This document shows positions 60,697-64,000 of a DNA stretch of 64,000 bases, in pieces. The translations under genes and the position numbers were made by a program. The notes beneath the pieces are model-generated. The model had not been told where the DNA came from and did not search any database. It saw only the letters and a program-made list of their open reading frames with translations. Positions within the stretch are counted from its first letter, which is position 1; each line of letters opens with the position of its first letter. The stretch is taken from NCBI GenBank assembly GCA_002352545.1, contig DEIO01000009.1, positions 1 to 64,000 of the forward strand, read 5' to 3'. This stretch comes from Patescibacteria group bacterium UBA2772 (GTDB lineage: Bacteria; Patescibacteriota; Minisyncoccia; Moranbacterales; DUUL01).

Positions 60697-61281
60697 TTAC
60701 TTAATTACTATCTCAACAATACCTCTGTTGTTTCCAGGAACTGAACCTTTCACAGCGATAATATTTTTATCTGTATCAATTAGCGAAATTTTCATTCCTT
60801 TAATTGTTACACTTTCTGAACCTGAACGTCCTGCCATTTTCTTTCCTTTAAAAACTCTTTCTGGAAAAGCACTACCAATTGATCCTGGAGCTCTTAAATC
60901 ATGTCTATGACCATGAGATGCTGGAGAACCAGCAAAATTCCATTTTTTCACAACACCCTCTTGTCCCTTACCTTTTGAAATTCCTTGAATTTGAACTGTT
61001 TGTCCAACTCCAAATTGATCAATTCCAATTTCTTTTCCTATCTCATATTCGCCAACCTCATCCAATCTAAACTCTTTTTTAGTTACATAAGTATCTTTTT
61101 TCAACTTATCTGTTTTCTTTTGATCAAATAGACCAACCTGTACAGCGTTGTATCCGTCCCTCTTCTCAGTTCTTACTAAGGTAACAACATTTTTTTGTAC
61201 TTCTAGTAAAGTTACATTGTCAGCAATAGCTTCCTTGTAAATTGTTGTCATTCCTAGTTTCCTTGCAAGTAAAAATTTCAT
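60697..61281 (-). CDS. rplC: Ribosomal protein L3
   Basis: The 194-residue protein has MKFLLARKLGMTTIYKEAIA and the signature GKGQEGVVKKWNFAGSPASH, then GHRHDLRAPGSIGSAFPERV, FKGKKMAGRSGSESVTIKG. It is shorter than E. coli L3 (209) but complete. It is separated from S10 by 178 bp, much more than the other gaps in the operon. Confidence 0.97.
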   Translation of the reverse strand: MKFLLARKLGMTTIYKEAIADNVTLLEVQKNVVTLVRTEKRDGYNAVQVGLFDQKKTDKLKKDTYVTKKEFRLDEVGEYEIGKEIGIDQFGVGQTVQIQGISKGKGQEGVVKKWNFAGSPASHGHRHDLRAPGSIGSAFPERVFKGKKMAGRSGSESVTIKGMKISLIDTDKNIIAVKGSVPGNNRGIVEIVIK

Positions 61282-61305
61282 ATCTTGTCGTATATATAAA
61301 TTAAA

Positions 61306-61374
61306 AACCGAATATTTTTATTCAAGTAGATCCCCACGCTCAATCAGCATCCACCGGAATAAAAAAATTCGGTT
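61306..61374 (-). promoter_or_regulatory. Switch-like leader between rpsJ and rplC
   Basis: In the minus-strand RNA, AACCGAAT (61374-61367) can pair with the nearby ATTCCGGT (61360-61353, one bulge) or with the distant ATTCGGTT (61313-61306, perfect), which lies close to the L3 start. The two pairings exclude each other. TCCCTAGGGA, a perfect palindrome, lies at 61391-61400, and a TTGACA -35-like hexamer at 61430-61435. Regulation of the S10 operon by a ribosomal protein is one explanation. Confidence 0.45.
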
Positions 61375-61459
61375 ATTTGCTAATCAAGTATCCCTAGGGA
61401 CTTTAATTAGTTATTCTCTTTTGTATAATTGTCAATTTCTAAATGAGTCTACTAATAGA

Positions 61460-61792
61460 CTACATTTTGATTTCAATTCCAACACCCGCTGGCAAATCCA
61501 TGTTTGTTAAACTCTCAATTGTGTTGTTTGAAGGTTCAACGATATCAATCATTCTCTTGTGAGTTCTGATCTCATATTGATCCCTACTGCTCTTATTAAC
61601 AAATGTTGACTTGTTAACAGTAATCTTTTTAATCTCGGTTGGAAGTGGAACTGGACCAATTACTTTAGCACCTGTTCTCTGAGCGGTATCAACAATCTGT
61701 TTTGCAGACTGATCAATCACTTTGTGATCATATGCCTTAATCTTAATTCTGATCCGTGTCTTCTCTTCTTTCTTTGTGTTGTCCTTTGCCAT
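61460..61792 (-). CDS. rpsJ: Ribosomal protein S10
   Basis: The 110-residue protein has RIRIKIKAYDHKVIDQSAKQ, GAKVIGPVPLPTEIKKITVN, and EIRTHKRMIDIVEPSNNTIE. It is the first gene of the S10 operon and also NusE. Genes for S12, S7, EF-G and EF-Tu, often upstream, are not here. Confidence 0.97.
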   Translation of the reverse strand: MAKDNTKKEEKTRIRIKIKAYDHKVIDQSAKQIVDTAQRTGAKVIGPVPLPTEIKKITVNKSTFVNKSSRDQYEIRTHKRMIDIVEPSNNTIESLTNMDLPAGVGIEIKM

Positions 61793-61914
61793 GAATGTAA
61801 AACGAACAATTATTATTAAATTTTATAAAACTCAAACCTATTAAATTAGATGTGACTTTTGACTACCATTGAATTGAGCGAAATCAAAAAAGCGCTCTAT
61901 GAATAGCTCTAGCC

Positions 61915-61943
61915 ACAGTACACTATAAAATACTTTCCGTCAA
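61915..61943 (-). promoter_or_regulatory. Putative promoter of the S10 operon
   Basis: Minus-strand TTGACG (61938-61943), 17-base spacer, TACTGT (61915-61920). A GAGCGC...GCGCTC-like stem with U-run follows in the leader (about 61875-61900). Confidence 0.45.
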
Positions 61944-61950
61944 GTTTTAA

Positions 61951-62259
61951 CTATTTGACGAATTTCTTAATCTCGATTTGTGTGATCTGTTGCTTGTGCC
62001 CAATCTTCTTTAAATACCTCTTCTTAGGTTTGTGCTTGACTGTTATAACCTTTTTAGCTCTAAGTTGGTCTACTATTTCTCCTTCAACTTTAGCATCTTT
62101 CAACTCTTCGCCAATCTTCACATCTTTTTCATCACCCATAAACAATACTTCATCAAAAATGATTTTTGCTCCATTTTCGCCTTCGATCTTTTCAACGGTG
62201 ATGATGTCGCCTTCTTCGATCTTATATTGTTTTCCACCTGTTTTTATAACTGCGATCAT
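61951..62259 (-). CDS. rplU: Ribosomal protein L21
   Basis: I start at ATG 62259 (MIAVIKTGGKQYKIEEG, 102 residues), the family's usual beginning; nearby ATG 62265 and TTG 62268 are less likely. The end GHKQQITQIEIKKF-type tail (KRYLKKIGHKQQITQIEIKK) fits. rpmA (L27) does not follow. Placement in front of the S10 operon is not the usual one; a separate promoter exists. Confidence 0.95.
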   Translation of the reverse strand: MIAVIKTGGKQYKIEEGDIITVEKIEGENGAKIIFDEVLFMGDEKDVKIGEELKDAKVEGEIVDQLRAKKVITVKHKPKKRYLKKIGHKQQITQIEIKKFVK

Positions 62260-62335
62260 TTGCATCAAAACAAAAAATTAAACTTATCATTAGCTAATTT
62301 CAAAACAAAACTAGCCCCTTTGGGAAACTTTGTCC

Positions 62336-62364
62336 ATACTAACAAGGAAATTTAGATTAGTCAA
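62336..62364 (-). promoter_or_regulatory. Promoter of rplU
   Basis: Minus-strand TTGACT (62359-62364), 17-base spacer, TAGTAT (62336-62341); leader about 70 nt. Confidence 0.65.
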
Positions 62365-62395
62365 CTTTAAGCTATAATTGAGAATTAATCGCAGC

Positions 62396-64000
62396 TTACT
62401 CAAATCTTATTACCCCACCATTATAGACATTTTTCACTTGCTCCTTATTTAGAGCGTAGTTAAATATTTGCACATCATCAATAACACCTTTAAAATATCT
62501 ATCCTTAGTGGAATCTTCATCCCAACCTAAACAAATTGGATCATTGTCTATTGGTAATGTAGCGGAATAAGCCTTAGTACCAAGCAGTTTTCCATCAGCA
62601 TAAATCTTAATAAATGAACTATCATAAGTTGCTATTAGATGAACCCACTGACCAACTCTGTCAGCATAATCATAATCAACAGTTAATCTTTCAATACCAT
62701 TATTCAATACAAATTCAAGTTGACCATCTCCAGAATCCCAATAAAAACCATAGGCCTGACTATCATACTGTCCTTTTGTTAACACAGTTCTAAGATATGC
62801 ATCGAACCCACTAACAGTTGCGGGTTTTACCCAAACAGATATTGATATATTACTATCAATATCGAAAACGGAGTTAGTTGTATCTGGAATTTTTACATAA
62901 TCATTAACAAAGTCAAAATCTAGAGCTTTCCCGAATTTTCCATTTGTCCAATCTACATCCTCATCCATATTCATCATCGTACCATCATTTCCATTCCCAC
63001 TCTCATCATGAACGACTATGCCATTCCCCTCATCCATTTTCCAATGTGCGAATGGTTTACCTTTATTATAATCCCAAGCAATTTGGGATGGAGTGCGAGT
63101 GTAATTATAAATTAGAACATTATCTATTTTACCATCAAAAAACTCTCCTCCATTGCTTCCAATAAGAGCGTTGGAATTATTAGAAACAATTGGAACAGTA
63201 TATGTATTAGTAGCATTCAAAATTCCATTAATATATAAATTTGCATTTATCCCATCATATATTCCTACAATGTGATACCATTCATTATCTTGCAAAACAC
63301 TACTGGTAACAAAATTATTCTTAATTCTTGTGTAAAATTCAACTCTATCATTAGTATTTATTCTCATCCCATAACCCTGATTATCCCACCAACCAGAAGT
63401 TTTCCAAATAATCCACCCTCTGTTCATACCAGAGACAATAGGTTTAATCCAAGCTTCTAATGTTATGTTATTCCCAGTAATATCCAAACTGGAATCATTT
63501 CCGATATTAATATAATCATCCGTTCCATCAAACTCAAGTGCACTTCCATACTTTCCTCTCACCCAATCAGTATTGGAATCCATTCTAGTTAATGTTCCAT
63601 CATTTCCATTTCCACTTTTATCATATGCGGTTGTACCAGACTTTTCATCAAAATCTAACTCTAGAACTGGTGCGTCACAAGTATCCGTATCTCCTGGTAC
63701 GCAATATTTTGTTAATGCTCCTGTCACTGTGGTACCGTTATTATTAGCAGTAGTATTTTCTCCACCAAGCGACATCGCTTTCCCGCCATTATATTCATAT
63801 TTGATTTTATCCTCAGAAATTACATAGTTCCAGATTTTAATCTCATCCATTAATCCATTGTAATTCCATAGCCCACCTGAGCTTGTATCTCCAATAACAA
63901 AATCATACGCTACATCTGAATCCCTCGTCCCGGCTGCATCAGATTTAGTGCCATAAGAGGTCTCTATTCCATTTTTGTAAATATGAACTCCATCAGCGCT
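62396..64000 (-). CDS. LamG-domain surface protein (N-terminus cut by window edge)
   Basis: The frame is open from the right edge to a stop at 62396, giving at least 534 residues. Three concanavalin-type LamG_3 units follow one another: the end of a first unit (VHIYKNGIETSYGTKSDAAG, then LMDEIKIWNYVISEDKIKYE), a second (LDFDEKSGTTAYDKSGNGND, FDGTDDYINIGNDSSLDITG) and a third (KMDEGNGIVVHDESGNGNDG, IDDVQIFNYALNKEQVKNVY). The D-x-S-G-N-G-N-D-G-T and I-D-D-V/E-I-x-N-Y patterns are diagnostic. Such repeats bind glycans or mediate attachment on the cell surface. An internal ATG at 63850 is not the true start. Confidence 0.93.
   Translation of the reverse strand, partial: SADGVHIYKNGIETSYGTKSDAAGTRDSDVAYDFVIGDTSSGGLWNYNGLMDEIKIWNYVISEDKIKYEYNGGKAMSLGGENTTANNNGTTVTGALTKYCVPGDTDTCDAPVLELDFDEKSGTTAYDKSGNGNDGTLTRMDSNTDWVRGKYGSALEFDGTDDYINIGNDSSLDITGNNITLEAWIKPIVSGMNRGWIIWKTSGWWDNQGYGMRINTNDRVEFYTRIKNNFVTSSVLQDNEWYHIVGIYDGINANLYINGILNATNTYTVPIVSNNSNALIGSNGGEFFDGKIDNVLIYNYTRTPSQIAWDYNKGKPFAHWKMDEGNGIVVHDESGNGNDGTMMNMDEDVDWTNGKFGKALDFDFVNDYVKIPDTTNSVFDIDSNISISVWVKPATVSGFDAYLRTVLTKGQYDSQAYGFYWDSGDGQLEFVLNNGIERLTVDYDYADRVGQWVHLIATYDSSFIKIYADGKLLGTKAYSATLPIDNDPICLGWDEDSTKDRYFKGVIDDVQIFNYALNKEQVKNVYNGGVIRFE

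Noticed and set aside
1..64000. CRISPR arrays, insertion sequences or prophage genes
   Set aside because: No regularly spaced repeats, transposase, integrase or phage structural genes were recognised; the only tandem repeats are short and local.

Overview
The window is AT-rich (visibly around one third G+C) bacterial chromosomal DNA. I place it in the Candidate Phyla Radiation (Patescibacteria, Parcubacteria-like), at moderate confidence. The S10-spc ribosomal cluster goes directly from S5 to L15 with no L30. S14 is the short zinc form, YidC is the short form, both tRNAs lack an encoded CCA, and there are many tiny envelope proteins. UGA is used as a stop (for example at the end of jag), which argues against the Gracilibacteria/SR1 recoded lineages. 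Minus-strand genes dominate. Promoters are easy to read and close to TTGACA-17-TATAAT. Start sites carry weak or no Shine-Dalgarno signals in many genes.

Layout. 1-2.3 kb: end of a secreted lipase-like protein with a MopE-type metal-binding motif, and a small membrane-anchored protein. 2.5 kb: tRNA-Asp. 2.7-12.3 kb: a cell-surface polysaccharide locus with two O-antigen polymerase/ligase-type membrane proteins, three GT4 glycosyltransferases, a GINT1-N-like beta-propeller protein and a CelD/FemAB-type acyltransferase. 12.3-16.7 kb: an island of three exported proteins of unknown function, richer in G+C than its surroundings, with tandem consensus promoters, long leaders and strong hairpins. 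16.7-20.2 kb: two Wzz-type chain-length regulators, one with a tail of nearly 690 charged residues. 20.3-24.5 kb: a HAD-like protein and an envelope quality-control group, with an active HtrA protease and an HtrA homologue that has lost all three catalytic residues. 24.5-30.8 kb: ferredoxin, membrane-anchored parvulin, and a MacA/ATPase/permease/permease exporter. 30.8-33 kb: folD and glyA (one-carbon metabolism). 33-35.7 kb: a FtsB/DivIC-like protein, then rpmH-rnpA-yidC-jag on the plus strand. 35.7-39.1 kb: flippase, GT2 and an AI-2E-type permease. 39.2-46.7 kb: rpoB-rpoC with a strong promoter and long leader. 46.7-50.3 kb: a truncated TsaB-like protein, an AbrB-type protein, and a one-chain restriction-modification enzyme with a switch-like leader. 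50.5 kb: tRNA-Gly. 50.7-62.3 kb: the ribosomal protein operon from S10 to SecY, preceded by L21. 62.4-64 kb: a LamG-repeat surface protein cut by the window edge.

How the genes fit together. The polysaccharide genes, Wzz proteins, flippase and GT2 could supply assembly, polymerisation and length control of a surface glycan; the initiating sugar-phosphate transferase is not in view. HtrA, pseudo-HtrA, parvulin and the MacAB-like exporter form an envelope-maintenance neighbourhood. The remainder is core transcription and translation.

Best leads for something undescribed: the exported three-gene island at 12.4-16.7 kb; the active/inactive HtrA pair; the mutually exclusive stems upstream of the restriction-modification gene; the switch-like leader between S10 and L3; and the S8/S14 order swap.
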